The notes: generated by a model not told the origin, from the sequence alone. Shown: positions 16,872-25,219, counted from the stretch's first letter. The stretch is DNA of 64,000 bases from Rhizobium sp. 16-488-2b (GCF_017741815.1 NZ_JAGHMF010000026.1:1-64000), one strand, 5' to 3'. Program-made: numbers and translations.

Positions 16872-17103
16872 GTTTGCGATGCAGTTCGCTCAGGAATTCC
16901 TCGCCGTCGAACTCGACCGGTTCCCCCGACTGCTCGCCCTCGATGATCGCCGCCTCGATCGCATCACGCTCGGCCTTGTGCTGCAGCACACGCAATGCTG
17001 CATCGACGACCTCGTCGACGGACCCGTAATTGCCGTCTCGCAGCTGTGTATCGATGAACTCTTCCATCTGCGCGTCGAGGCGGATGGTCTCCAACCTGCC
17101 CAT
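16861..17103 (-). CDS. parD: ParD-type antitoxin
   Basis: An 80-residue ribbon-helix-helix antitoxin. MGRLETIRLDAQMEEFIDTQ followed by YGSVDEVVDAALRVLQ is the DNA-binding RHH unit; the acidic C terminus (GEPVEFDGEEFLSEL) is the expected toxin-neutralising tail. The start at 17103 has GGAG about 8 nt upstream. ParD proteins repress their own operon through a promoter that here should lie in the 90 bp before 17194, shared with the divergent SDR gene. Confidence 0.9.
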   Translation of the reverse strand: MGRLETIRLDAQMEEFIDTQLRDGNYGSVDEVVDAALRVLQHKAERDAIEAAIIEGEQSGEPVEFDGEEFLSELHRKHVR

Positions 17104-17193
17104 GCGGGAGCTCCTGCTTCTGCGGTTTGACTTGCCGTTCGAGATTACCATATCTGGCTGCGAGCGAACAATCCCAGGCGAAAGGCCCAAGCC

Positions 17194-18045
17194 GTGACCG
17201 ATCTCACCGATATCATCAAGCCCTCCAACGTCGCCGTCATCACCGGTGGCGCCTCGGGCATTGGCCTGGCGGCCGCCAAGCACTTCGCAAGCAAGGGCAT
17301 GAACGTCGTCATAGCCGATCTCGGCGCAGAGCGTCTGGCGACAGCGGCAAAGGCGATTGCCGCCATTTCCGGCGACGACCATGTCTTCGCCGTCGAGACC
17401 GACGTCTCCGACAAGGCAGCGCTGCAGGCTCTCGAGCGGCAGGTCGTCGAGCGTTTCGGAAAGGTGCATGTGCTGATGAACAATGCCGGCATCGGCCCGG
17501 AGACATCGATCTTCAGCGACGACAGCGGCTGGGACGCGATCCTTGGCGTCAACCTGATGGGCGTGGTCAACGGCACCCGCGCCTTCGGCCCCGGCATGCT
17601 CGCCCATGGCGAACCCGGCCTGATCATCAACACCGGTTCCAAGCAGGGCATCACCACGCCTCCGGGCAACCCGGCCTACAATGTCTCGAAAGCGGGCGTG
17701 AAGGTCTTCACCGAGGCGCTGGAGCATGAGCTGCGCAACACCGAGGGCGGCAAGCTTTCCGCCCACCTGCTGATCCCCGGCTTCGTCTTCACCGGCCTTT
17801 CCAAGGGCTTTGGCGGTGAAAAGCCGGCCGCGGCCTGGACGGCGGAGCAGACGGTCGACTTCATGATCGAAAGCATCGAGAAGGGTGATTTCTACATCCT
17901 CTGCCCCGACAACGACGTCGCCCGCCCGGTCGACGAGCGGCGCATGGCCTGGGCCGTCGGCGACATCATTGAGAACCGCCCGCCGCTGTCGCGCTGGCAT
18001 CCCGATTACGCCGAGCGTTTCAAGGCGTTTCTCGAAGGAAAATAG
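17194..18045 (+). CDS. SDR family oxidoreductase
   Basis: A 283-residue classical short-chain dehydrogenase/reductase with a Rossmann fold. The cofactor loop TGGASGIG is at residues 17-24, NNAG at 96-99, and the catalytic residues are S149, Y162 and K166 (YNVSK). An acidic residue after beta-2 (IADLGAE) suggests NAD(H) preference. Substrate is unknown. Translation starts at GTG 17194. It is divergent from parDE, and a LysE-type exporter follows 98 bp downstream. Confidence 0.9.
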   Translation: MTDLTDIIKPSNVAVITGGASGIGLAAAKHFASKGMNVVIADLGAERLATAAKAIAAISGDDHVFAVETDVSDKAALQALERQVVERFGKVHVLMNNAGIGPETSIFSDDSGWDAILGVNLMGVVNGTRAFGPGMLAHGEPGLIINTGSKQGITTPPGNPAYNVSKAGVKVFTEALEHELRNTEGGKLSAHLLIPGFVFTGLSKGFGGEKPAAAWTAEQTVDFMIESIEKGDFYILCPDNDVARPVDERRMAWAVGDIIENRPPLSRWHPDYAERFKAFLEGK

Positions 18046-18143
18046 CAACTGAGCCGATCGGGCCTATTAGAAGGTTTGATTGGTGCATTCCTTGAAAGCC
18101 GGATATGAGACATTGCTTTCATAATCGGCTTTACGAGTGTGCC

Positions 18144-18785
18144 ATGGATTTTCTGCCGACCTTGCCGACGCTTCTCGCCTTCGCCGCCGCCACGCTTCTG
18201 CTGGCCGCCACGCCTGGTCCCGACATGACGCTGTCGATCAGCCGATCGCTGGCACAGGGAACCAAGGCTGCGCTCTTCGTGGTGCTCGGCACCAGCCTCG
18301 GCATCGTCGTCCACACCATGCTGGTCGCCTTCGGCATCTCGGCGCTGATCACCGCTTCGCCCACTGCCTTCCTGATCCTGAAGACGGGCGGTGCCGGTTA
18401 TCTCCTCTGGCTTGCCATCCAGGCGGTGCGCTACGGCTCGAAGCTGTCGATCAAGAAGGTCGACGAGGCCAAGGCGACGCCGCTGGCCAACATCTCCTCG
18501 GGCTTCTGGGTCAACCTTCTGAACCCCAAGGTCATCATCTTCTTCATGACCTTCCTGCCGCAGTTCGTCAGCGCCGGTGATCCCACGGTGACGCAAAAGC
18601 TGATCTTCTTCGGATTCTGCTTCATCCTGATCGGCATGCCCGTCAACGCCGCCGTCGTCTTCGCCGCTGATTGGCTGGCCGGCTGGCTGCAGAACAACAG
18701 GAAGGTTCTGCGCGGGATGGACTATACATTCGCCGGCGTCTTCTCCGTCTTCGCGGCGAAGATCCTGCTCACCCAGGCACGCTGA
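18144..18785 (+). CDS. LysE/RhtB family amino-acid exporter
   Basis: A 213-residue membrane protein with about six helices. The N-terminal LLAATPGPDMTLSISRSLAQG has the family's PGP(D/N) motif, followed by GTSLGIVVHTM and FWVNLLNPKVIIFFMTFLPQF, both strongly typical of RhtB/LysE exporters. It probably exports an amino acid or homoserine-lactone-like compound; the substrate is not assigned. The ATG at 18144 was chosen because it places the first helix at the N terminus. It is convergent with the ABC ATPase gene. Confidence 0.9.
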   Translation: MDFLPTLPTLLAFAAATLLLAATPGPDMTLSISRSLAQGTKAALFVVLGTSLGIVVHTMLVAFGISALITASPTAFLILKTGGAGYLLWLAIQAVRYGSKLSIKKVDEAKATPLANISSGFWVNLLNPKVIIFFMTFLPQFVSAGDPTVTQKLIFFGFCFILIGMPVNAAVVFAADWLAGWLQNNRKVLRGMDYTFAGVFSVFAAKILLTQAR

Positions 18786-18792
18786 CATCAAT

Positions 18793-18826
18793 AAAAACCC
18801 CGGGAGCGCTTGGCGGTCCCGGGGTT
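18793..18826 (-). terminator. Terminator of the TrpX-type ABC operon
   Basis: AACCCCGGGA paired with TCCCGGGGTT around an 11-nt loop; on the minus strand it is followed by TTTTATT. It lies between the stop codons of the convergent exporter and ABC ATPase genes. The T run serves only the minus-strand operon. Confidence 0.85.
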
Positions 18827-18842
18827 GAAGAAATGCCTGATA

Positions 18843-19637
18843 TCAGCCGATCAGCAGCGCGTCGTCGTCGAGCGTCTGGCCGCGCATCTTGCGGAACATG
18901 TCGATCAGGTCCTCGACCTGCAGGTCCTTGCGGTTGTCGCCGGAGACGTCGAGCATGATCTCGCCGCCGTGCAGCATGATGGTGCGGTGGCCGTAATCCA
19001 GCGCCTGGCGCATGGAGTGGGTGACCATCAGCGTCGTCAGCTTGCGCTCCGAAACCACGCGGTCCGTCAGCCCCATCACGAACTCGGCCATCCCGGGGTC
19101 GAGCGCCGCCGTATGCTCGTCGAGCAGCAGCACCTCGGAGCCGGCAAGCGTCGCCATGACAAGCGAGATCGCCTGCCGCTGACCGCCGGAGAGAAGATCC
19201 ATGCGATCCTTCATACGGGTTTCGAGCCCGAGATTGAGCTCGGCGATGCGTTCGCGAAAATGCTCGCGCCGGCGTGGGCCGAGCGCTGAGGTGAGCCCCC
19301 GCCGCTCGCCGCGACGTGCGGCCAGCGCCAGGTTCTCCTCGATCGACAGCGCGCCGCAGCTCCCCGTCAACGGATCCTGGAACACGCGGGCGACGAGGCC
19401 GGCGCGCGCGGCGGTCGGCTTGCGGGTCACGTCGGTGTGGCCGATCATCACCTGGCCTTCGCTCGCCAGCACATCGCCGGCGAGTACACCAAGCAGCGTC
19501 GACTTGCCGGCGCCGTTGGAGCCGATGACGGTCACGAACGAGCCTTCCTCGATCGTCAGGTTGACGCCATTCAGCGCCTGCTTCTGCAGCGGCGTTCCCT
19601 TGCCGAAGACGACCTTGATATCCTTGAGCGAAATCAT
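18843..19637 (-). CDS. ABC transporter ATP-binding protein (TrpX-type system)
   Basis: A 264-residue ATPase energising the permease encoded just upstream. Walker A GSNGAGKST is at residues 39-47, the signature is LSGGQRQ, and Walker B is VLLLDEHTAAL, with His in place of the usual Pro of DEPT. It overlaps the permease stop by 4 nt (ATGA). The family is the ATP-binding partner of ABC_sub_bind importers, which in Gram-positives take up tryptophan or tyrosine; the ligand here is not proven. Confidence 0.9.
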   Translation of the reverse strand: MISLKDIKVVFGKGTPLQKQALNGVNLTIEEGSFVTVIGSNGAGKSTLLGVLAGDVLASEGQVMIGHTDVTRKPTAARAGLVARVFQDPLTGSCGALSIEENLALAARRGERRGLTSALGPRRREHFRERIAELNLGLETRMKDRMDLLSGGQRQAISLVMATLAGSEVLLLDEHTAALDPGMAEFVMGLTDRVVSERKLTTLMVTHSMRQALDYGHRTIMLHGGEIMLDVSGDNRKDLQVEDLIDMFRKMRGQTLDDDALLIG

Positions 19638-20515
19638 GACGAGGCACCTCCGCGACGCAGGCGGGGAAGAACGAGCGCCACCGTGACGAGGACTGCGGTG
19701 ACGAAATTGAGGTCGGAGGCCTGCAGGCCGATCACGTCGCTGGAAAGCGCCAGCTGGATGGCGATGCGGTAGAGGATCGAGCCGATGACGCAGCCGATCA
19801 GCGCGATCAACAGTCCGCGCTTCCCGAGCAGCGTCTCGCCGATGATGACGGCGGCAAGACCGACGACGATGGTGCCGACACCGGAAGTCACATCAGCAAA
19901 ACCGTTGGTCTGCGCAAACAGCGCGCCGCCGAGCGCCACCAGCGCGTTGGAGATCGCCATACCGAGATAGATCTGGCGGTTGGTCTCCACACCTTGGGCG
20001 CGGGCCATGCGGGCGTTGGCGCCGGTCGCGCGCATCGCCAGACCGGAATCGCTTTCGAGATAGCGCCAGACGACGATGATGGCGATGACGACGAGCACGC
20101 CGACGAAGAGCGGCCGCACGTAGAAATCACGCAGGCCGTGGCCGAAGAACGGGCTGATCATCGTATCGGCATTGATCAGCGCCACGTTCGGTTTGCCCAT
20201 GACGCGCAGGTTCACGGAAAACAGCGCGATCATCGTCAGGATCGATGCCAGGAGATTGAGAATCTTGAAGCGCACGTTGAGCATGGCGGTGACCATGCCG
20301 GCCGCAGCCCCCGCCGCCATGGCGATCAGCGCCGCGAGCCAGGCATTGACGCCCGCGATTATCAGCACCGCGGTCACGGCGGCGCCGAGCGGAAACGAGC
20401 CGTCGACGGTCAGATCCGGAAAATCGAGCACACGGAATGCGAGGTAAACGCCGAGCGCGACGAAGGCATAGACCAACCCCAGCTCCACGGCTCCCCAGAA
20501 TGCGATCTGACTCAA
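19634..20515 (-). CDS. ABC transporter permease (TrpX-type system)
   Basis: A 293-residue permease of the branched-chain/LivH-like superfamily with about eight hydrophobic helices; VDGSFPLGAAVTAVLI near the N terminus and GLAAVIIGETLLGKRG near the C terminus are conserved. No ATG is available at the start of the homology; I chose TTG 20515 (LSQIAFWGAVELGLVYAF) because AAGGG lies about 9 nt upstream. A longer frame would read into the palindromic repeat at 20552-20685. Its substrate-binding partner lies 288 bp upstream, beyond the repeat and a hairpin. Confidence 0.85.
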   Translation of the reverse strand: MSQIAFWGAVELGLVYAFVALGVYLAFRVLDFPDLTVDGSFPLGAAVTAVLIIAGVNAWLAALIAMAAGAAAGMVTAMLNVRFKILNLLASILTMIALFSVNLRVMGKPNVALINADTMISPFFGHGLRDFYVRPLFVGVLVVIAIIVVWRYLESDSGLAMRATGANARMARAQGVETNRQIYLGMAISNALVALGGALFAQTNGFADVTSGVGTIVVGLAAVIIGETLLGKRGLLIALIGCVIGSILYRIAIQLALSSDVIGLQASDLNFVTAVLVTVALVLPRLRRGGASS

Positions 20516-20551
20516 GGCTTTTGCCCTTTCTTGTGCTGTTTCCGTGGACAA

Positions 20552-20685
20552 GACCCTCTCTGGCCTGCCGGCCATCTCCCCCACAAGGGGGGAGAGGACC
20601 CGTGGCACTCGATTGCCTCAATTGGGCGTCGAGGGCTCGGCCGGGTTAAGCCCTCCCCCTTGTGGGGAGGGTTGGGGAGGGGTCT
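20552..20685. repeat. Mosaic palindromic repeat, chimera of types A and B
   Basis: The left half (CCTGCCGGCCATCTCCCCCA, then CAAGGGGGGAGAG) matches the type A elements at 7785 and 38901; the right half (CCCTCCCCCTTGTGGGGAGG, then GTTGGGGAGGGGTCT) matches the type B elements at 46470 and 47934. Outer ends are AGACCC and GGGTCT. It lies within the ABC operon, between substrate-binding protein and permease genes. Confidence 0.8.
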
Positions 20686-20739
20686 TTATTCCAAGGCGGT
20701 AAGGTCCGCTATCTTACTCGATGGTCTTCATCTCTATGC

Positions 20740-20775
20740 GATCAGCCGCCCCCGTGCAAACGGGAGCGGCTGATC
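20740..20775. terminator. Intra-operon hairpin after the substrate-binding gene
   Basis: GATCAGCCGC(C)CCCG, loop TGCAAA, CGGG(A)GCGGCTGATC: a stem of about 15 bp with one mismatch, 27 bp after the substrate-binding gene stop. There is no T run on the minus strand. Such hairpins commonly stabilise the upstream message so that binding protein is made in excess over permease; that role is inferred. Confidence 0.65.
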
Positions 20776-20802
20776 ATTCAGGTCTCTATAATTGATTGGC
20801 GA

Positions 20803-21759
20803 TCAGTCGATCGTCTTCGTCGCGCGCTTCAGCACGCTTTCAGGGAACGTCACGCCCATCTTGGCGGCGGCGCCCTTGTTGATGACGAGATCGCTGCCGG
20901 CGGCGACCTTGCCCGGGATATCGCCGGGGTTCTCACCCTTCAGGATGCGAACGACGATTTCACCGGTCTGCTTGCCGACGTCGTAATAGTTGAAGCCGAG
21001 AGCGGCGACCGAGCCGCGCGAGACGGAATCCGTGTCGGCGGTGAAGAGCGGAAGCTTGGCCTCGTCGGCAACGGCCACGGCACCCTCTAGCGCCGAGATG
21101 ATCGTGTTGTCGGTCGGGATATAGATCGCATCGGCACGGCCGACGAGCGCGCGGGCGGCACCCTGCACTTCGGCGGACTTGGTGGCGGCGGATTCGACGA
21201 CCTTGAGACCGGCCTTTTCAGCCTCGACCTTGAGAACCGCGAGCAGCGATACCGAGTTCGCTTCACCGGAATTGTAGAGATAGCCGATGGTCTTGGCGTT
21301 CGGCAGGATTTCCTTGATCAGCGCCACATGCTCGGCAACCGGCGACATGTCGGAAAGGCCGGTGACGTTGCCGCCGGGCTTGTCCATGTTCTTGACCAGC
21401 TGCGCACCGAGCGGATCAGACACGGCGGTGAAGACGACGGGGATGTCGCGGGTGGAGGAGACGACAGCCTGCGCGGAAGGGGTGGAGATCGGAACGATCA
21501 CGTTCGGGCCGTCACCGGCGAACTGGCGGGCGATCTGGGCTGCGGTCGCGGGATTGCCCTGTGCCGACTGGAACACGAACTTCAGGTTCTCGCCTTCCTT
21601 GTAGCCGGCAGCCGTCAGCACGTCGAGAACGCCCTTGCGGGCGGCGTCAAGCGCCGGATGTTCGACGATCGCGGTGACCGCAACGGTCACGTCTTCGGCT
21701 TTTGCAGGCAGGGAAAGGGCAAGGGTCGCGGCCACGGCAGCGAGCAGTACAGAACGCAT
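20803..21759 (-). CDS. ABC transporter substrate-binding protein (ABC_sub_bind/TrpX family)
   Basis: A 318-residue periplasmic binding protein with a Sec signal peptide (MRSVLLAAVAATLALSLPAKA, probable cleavage near residue 21). The mature part has the ABC_sub_bind pattern: VTAIVEHPALDAARKGV, QSAQGNPATAAQIARQF, PVVFTAVSDPLGAQLV and PTDNTIISALEG. Related Gram-positive proteins bind tryptophan or tyrosine. It heads the operon with the permease and ATPase; no tryptophan-responsive leader is recognisable in the 120 bp upstream. Confidence 0.92.
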   Translation of the reverse strand: MRSVLLAAVAATLALSLPAKAEDVTVAVTAIVEHPALDAARKGVLDVLTAAGYKEGENLKFVFQSAQGNPATAAQIARQFAGDGPNVIVPISTPSAQAVVSSTRDIPVVFTAVSDPLGAQLVKNMDKPGGNVTGLSDMSPVAEHVALIKEILPNAKTIGYLYNSGEANSVSLLAVLKVEAEKAGLKVVESAATKSAEVQGAARALVGRADAIYIPTDNTIISALEGAVAVADEAKLPLFTADTDSVSRGSVAALGFNYYDVGKQTGEIVVRILKGENPGDIPGKVAAGSDLVINKGAAAKMGVTFPESVLKRATKTID

Positions 21760-21782
21760 GGGTATCCTCCAATAATGCTTTT

Positions 21783-21807
21783 GGGCCGCTTTTAGAAAAA
21801 GCGGCCC
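21783..21807 (-). terminator. Terminator-like hairpin upstream of the ABC operon
   Basis: GGGCCGCTTTT, loop AGA, AAAGCGGCCC: an 11-bp perfect stem between the start of the substrate-binding gene (21759) and the rlmN stop (21879), both on the minus strand. It probably ends the rlmN transcript; the tract after the stem is A-rich rather than T-rich on the minus strand, so it is not a textbook terminator. Confidence 0.55.
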
Positions 21808-21878
21808 ATGAAATCAATCATTAGAAGATGCTGAGAGGATCAAACTTGCTGATCACTCACTCACCCATCACGCAAGCG

Positions 21879-23114
21879 TCAGTCATCCGAGCCGTGGTTG
21901 GCGATCATCATCGCTTCGAAGGCCAGGCGCTCGGTCTTGCGCATGCGTTCCGATTCCGACTTCAGCTGGCCGCAGGCGGCGAGGATGTCGCGGCCGCGCG
22001 GCGTGCGGATCGGCGAGGCATAGCCGGCCGAATTGATGAAATCGGCGAACTTCTCGATCTGCGCCCAGTCGGAGCACTGGTAGTTGGTGCCCGGCCAGGG
22101 GTTGAACGGGATGAGGTTGATCTTCGCCGGCACGCCCTTGAGCAACTGGATGAGACCCTTGGCATCTTCCAGGCTGTCGTTGACGTCCTTCAGCATCACA
22201 TATTCGAAGGTGATGCGGCGGGCGTTGGAGAGACCCGGATACTTGCGGCAGGCGTCGATCAGTTCCTTCAGCGGATACTTCTTGTTGATCGGCACCAGGA
22301 TGTCGCGCAGGTCGTCGCGCACCGCATGCAGCGAGATCGCCAGCATGACGCCGATCTCGTCGCCGGTGCGGAAGATCTCCGGCACGACGCCAGAGGTCGA
22401 GAGCGTGACGCGACGCTTGGAGAGCGACAATCCGTCGCCGTCGGTGGCGATCAGGAGCGCCTGCTTGACGCTGTCGAAATTGTAGAGCGGCTCGCCCATG
22501 CCCATCATCACGATGTTACTGACCTTGCGGCCCTCGGCCGGCATGATCGTGCCCTGCGGCGCTTCGCGATCCGGGAAATCACCCAGCCGGTCGCGGGCGA
22601 GGAGCAGCTGCGACAGGATTTCTTCCGCCGTCAGGTTGCGCACCAGGCGCTGCGTGCCGGTGTGACAGAAGGAACAGGTGAGCGTGCAGCCGACCTGGCT
22701 GGAAATGCAGAGCGTGCCGCGACCTTCTTCAGGGATATAGACGGCCTCGATCTCGACGGGACGACCAGCACCGCGCGCCGGAAAGCGCAGCAGCCACTTG
22801 CGGGTGCCGTCGTTGGAGACCTGCTCCTCGACGATCTCGGGTCTTGCGATGGTGAAGTGCGTCTTCAGCGTCTCGCGCATGTCCTTGGAGATATTGGCCA
22901 TGTGGTCGAAGTCGGAGACCCCGCGCACATAGATCCAGTTCCAGAGCTGCGCCACGCGCATCTTGATCTGCTTTTCCGGCACGCCCTTTTCGCGCAGCGC
23001 GGCGCCCATCTCCTCGCGGGTGAGGCCGATCAGCGACGGCTTCGGCAATGCTTCGCCGCGCGCCGGCTGGTTGCCTGCGGGCTTGAGAACGGTCATCGCA
23101 TCCATGACGGACAT
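21879..23114 (-). CDS. rlmN: Dual-specificity rRNA/tRNA adenine-C2 methyltransferase RlmN
   Basis: A 411-residue radical-SAM enzyme that methylates C2 of A2503 in 23S rRNA and A37 in some tRNAs. The [4Fe-4S] cysteines are C143, C147 and C150 (CTLTCSFC), within GTLCISSQVGC; the segments SNIVMMGMGEPLYNFD and LAISLHAVRDDLRD are characteristic, and a C-terminal methyl-carrying Cys is expected in ILAACGQLK. Length is slightly above the E. coli enzyme because of an N-terminal extension. The start is uncertain among ATGs at 23114, 23105 and 23096. Confidence 0.96.
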   Translation of the reverse strand: MSVMDAMTVLKPAGNQPARGEALPKPSLIGLTREEMGAALREKGVPEKQIKMRVAQLWNWIYVRGVSDFDHMANISKDMRETLKTHFTIARPEIVEEQVSNDGTRKWLLRFPARGAGRPVEIEAVYIPEEGRGTLCISSQVGCTLTCSFCHTGTQRLVRNLTAEEILSQLLLARDRLGDFPDREAPQGTIMPAEGRKVSNIVMMGMGEPLYNFDSVKQALLIATDGDGLSLSKRRVTLSTSGVVPEIFRTGDEIGVMLAISLHAVRDDLRDILVPINKKYPLKELIDACRKYPGLSNARRITFEYVMLKDVNDSLEDAKGLIQLLKGVPAKINLIPFNPWPGTNYQCSDWAQIEKFADFINSAGYASPIRTPRGRDILAACGQLKSESERMRKTERLAFEAMMIANHGSDD

Positions 23115-23290
23115 TTAATCTAATCCCGAATTCAACATGCGATCCTCCCGATAGTCCGAATGACTGGCGGGCGGAGCGGGCATGAAGGCAGAAAGTGAAT
23201 GCGGAACTTGGCGGCCGAGCCGCGATCCATCCGCTGTTGTGCGCGCCTTTAGCATCATTTTTGCCATCCGTCACTATAGATGGAAACGAC

Positions 23291-23315
23291 GAAGGCCGGC
23301 GCAAGGCCGGCCTTC
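23291..23315 (-). terminator. Hairpin terminator of the IalB-like gene
   Basis: GAAGGCCGGC, loop GCAAG, GCCGGCCTTC: a perfect 10-bp GC-rich stem 27 bp after the stop codon of the IalB-like gene. The following minus-strand sequence CGTCGTTTCC is only weakly T-rich. Confidence 0.65.
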
Positions 23316-23341
23316 GAAAATGAGGCGTGTGTCGCCAGCGC

Positions 23342-23914
23342 TTACTTGCAGCTTTCAATCTGCTTCAGCGAAGCCGAAATGCCGGCCAGCGAATAGCTGT
23401 AGGACGTCGCCGTGCCCTTGCGCGAGGTGGCGTTGACGGTCATCGAGTGGCCGCCCTTCATGGCGGCGACCAGCGCCGGTTCCTGCGCTGCATTCTCGAC
23501 CCAGCCGGCCTTGTCCTTGGTGAACATCACGAAGGTCTTGTTGTCGATGACAACGTTGATCTTCGAGGCGTCCTTGACGGTGTAGCCCATCATCGCCTGC
23601 GGCTCGTAGGAGATGTTCTGGCCCGGGCGCTGCGAGACGATGAAGAAGTTCTCGCCGTGGTCGATGCCGGCGGGCTTCTTTTCGGTCGGCACCGAGAGGA
23701 CGTAGCAGACGGTGCTGTTGCCCTGCTTGTAGGAATAGGCGCCCCAGGCCTGGAACTGCTGGATGCGGGTCGGCGCGGTGGAAGCGGCGGCGGCTGGCTG
23801 CTGCGCGGCGGCTGGCTGCTGCGCGGCGGCTGCGGGCTTCTTGGACTGTGCGGATGCGATGCCGGCGCCGGCGAGAACGAGGGAAAGGGCGAGTACGGTA
23901 CTTTTTACAAACAT
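23342..23914 (-). CDS. IalB-like (invasion-associated locus B) secreted protein
   Basis: A 190-residue exported protein: Sec signal peptide (residues 1-22, ending ASA), then an Ala/Gln/Pro-rich linker (AAQQPAAAQQPAAAAS), then an IalB domain with TRIQQFQAWGAYSYKQG, CYVLSVPTEKKPAG and a C-terminal Cys likely paired with the first. IalB of Bartonella aids erythrocyte invasion, but the family is widespread in free-living Rhizobiales and is periplasmic or surface located. Two exact 18-bp repeats (23791-23808, 23809-23826) encode the linker. It has its own terminator. Confidence 0.82.
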   Translation of the reverse strand: MFVKSTVLALSLVLAGAGIASAQSKKPAAAAQQPAAAQQPAAAASTAPTRIQQFQAWGAYSYKQGNSTVCYVLSVPTEKKPAGIDHGENFFIVSQRPGQNISYEPQAMMGYTVKDASKINVVIDNKTFVMFTKDKAGWVENAAQEPALVAAMKGGHSMTVNATSRKGTATSYSYSLAGISASLKQIESCK

Positions 23915-24246
23915 GGATATTCCTGCCGGTTCTTGCGATTCGAGCCCGAGCGAGCGGGCGGCGCATAATCACGATCTGCTTTATTTTGACTTAATTCAGG
24001 TTACCAAAGCGTCAACGCAGGCCGCGAGAAGTCCGTGCCTGTGCCATTTCCACCCGGGTGTCAATGTTGAGCGCCGGATTAACGCTCGGGATGATGTAGT
24101 CCGGAAATGATCTGAAACCATCGCTCTTAAGGAATTTAAGACATAAAGATAACGGCAAGAGTTTGACGTTTCGAAAAACCGATGTACGTGAATAAGGACT
24201 GGAAATCCGTCAAGGATTTCATCGAGCCAGGGGGCTTTCGAACGGA
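23915..24246. other. Intergenic region between divergent genes
   Basis: 332 bp without a gene, shared by the promoters of the IalB-like gene (minus) and the ECF sigma gene (plus). It is AT-richer around 23975-24000 and 24115-24185. TTGACG occurs near 24161 but no convincing minus-10 follows, and I cannot assign an ECF-type promoter with confidence. AGCCAGGGGG just before ATG 24247 may serve as ribosome-binding site. Confidence 0.4.
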
Positions 24247-24807
24247 ATGGACGCCGAGGACAAACAGCGCTTCGCTGCCCTAGCTGGGGCTGTGGCGGAA
24301 CGCCGCGACCAGCAGGCGTTCGCCATCCTGTTCGACTATTTCGCTCCGCGCCTGAAATCCTGGCTTCTCAGGCAGAAAATGACCGCAAGCGAGGCCGAAG
24401 AGCTCGTCCAGGAGGTCATGATCGTGCTCTGGCACAAGGCCGATCTCTACGATTCGAGCCGCTCGTCGCTCTCCACCTGGCTCTTCCGCATCGCCCGCAA
24501 CCGCCGCATCGACCTGCAGCGCCGCGCCCGCGCCCGCATCCTCGACGAGGACGATCCGGCGCTGCAGCCGACCGCCGAGATCGGCGCCGACGAGCTGGTC
24601 GCCAATGGCGATCGCGATGCACAAGTTCGTGAAGCGGTGAGCCAATTGCCCGAAGAACAGCGCGAAATGCTCCGCGCCGCCTTCTTCCTCGGCCAATCCC
24701 ACTCCGAAATCGCCGAATCGACCGGCTTGCCGCTCGGCACCGTCAAATCCCGCATCCGGCTCGCCTTCGGCAAGCTTAAGAAGGTGCTGGAAGCGGAAAA
24801 CGCGTGA
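24247..24807 (+). CDS. ECF-type sigma-70 factor (RpoE/ECF11-like), orphan
   Basis: A 186-residue extracytoplasmic-function sigma factor. Region 2 spans about residues 24-93 (AFAILFDYFAPRLKSWLLRQ, then EELVQEVMIVLWHKADLYD and STWLFRIARNRRID), and region 4 about 127-180 (VSQLPEEQREMLRAAFFLG, then SHSEIAESTGLPLGTVKSRI). It looks like the RpoE/ChrR (oxidative stress) branch. In that branch a zinc-binding ChrR anti-sigma gene normally follows; here the next gene is on the opposite strand, so no anti-sigma partner is adjacent. Confidence 0.9.
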   Translation: MDAEDKQRFAALAGAVAERRDQQAFAILFDYFAPRLKSWLLRQKMTASEAEELVQEVMIVLWHKADLYDSSRSSLSTWLFRIARNRRIDLQRRARARILDEDDPALQPTAEIGADELVANGDRDAQVREAVSQLPEEQREMLRAAFFLGQSHSEIAESTGLPLGTVKSRIRLAFGKLKKVLEAENA

Positions 24808-24814
24808 GCGTGCG

Positions 24815-25219
24815 CTACACCGTCTTCATATCCTCGGGCCGCACGCGATCGGGCGCGTCTTGCAGCGCCTTGTCGGCGGCTTCGTAGTGGTTGGGGCGGA
24901 TGTGGCGGTTGACCATGGCGAAGGCGGCCGAGAGGACGGCGATGTCGTCGGTGAAGCCGATGCCGACAAGCACGTCGGGGATCATGTCGACGGGCAGCAC
25001 GAAATAAGCAAGGGCGGCGAGCAGGGTGCCGCGCACCTTGAGCGGTGTCTCCCGGTCGAGCGCGCAGTAATAGGCGGCAACGACATCGCGTGAGAACGGG
25101 ATCTTGCGCGCCGCCTTGCGGAAGGTCGGCCAGAATTTCTGCCGAACGCTCTTTTCCCGCCGCTCCTGCGTTTCTTCATCGCCCGGCAGCAGGATTTCAC
25201 CGTATTTGACGTCGTCCAT
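24815..25219 (-). CDS. YkvA/DUF1232 family membrane protein
   Basis: A 134-residue protein with the DUF1232 core KVRGTLLAALAYFVLPVDMI followed by PDVLVGIGFTDDIAVLSAAF, which forms two hydrophobic segments around the LPxDxIPD signature. The function of the family is unknown. The start MDDVKYGEILLPG at 25219 was chosen because the family begins there; a longer frame upstream is not conserved-looking. It is convergent with the sigma gene, 7 bp away. Confidence 0.85.
   Translation of the reverse strand: MDDVKYGEILLPGDEETQERREKSVRQKFWPTFRKAARKIPFSRDVVAAYYCALDRETPLKVRGTLLAALAYFVLPVDMIPDVLVGIGFTDDIAVLSAAFAMVNRHIRPNHYEAADKALQDAPDRVRPEDMKTV

Noticed and set aside
19131..19145. DEHT in place of DEPT in the Walker B region of the TrpX-type ATPase as a possible defect
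   Set aside because: The catalytic Glu is present, and as far as I recall His at this place occurs in related ATPases of this importer type.
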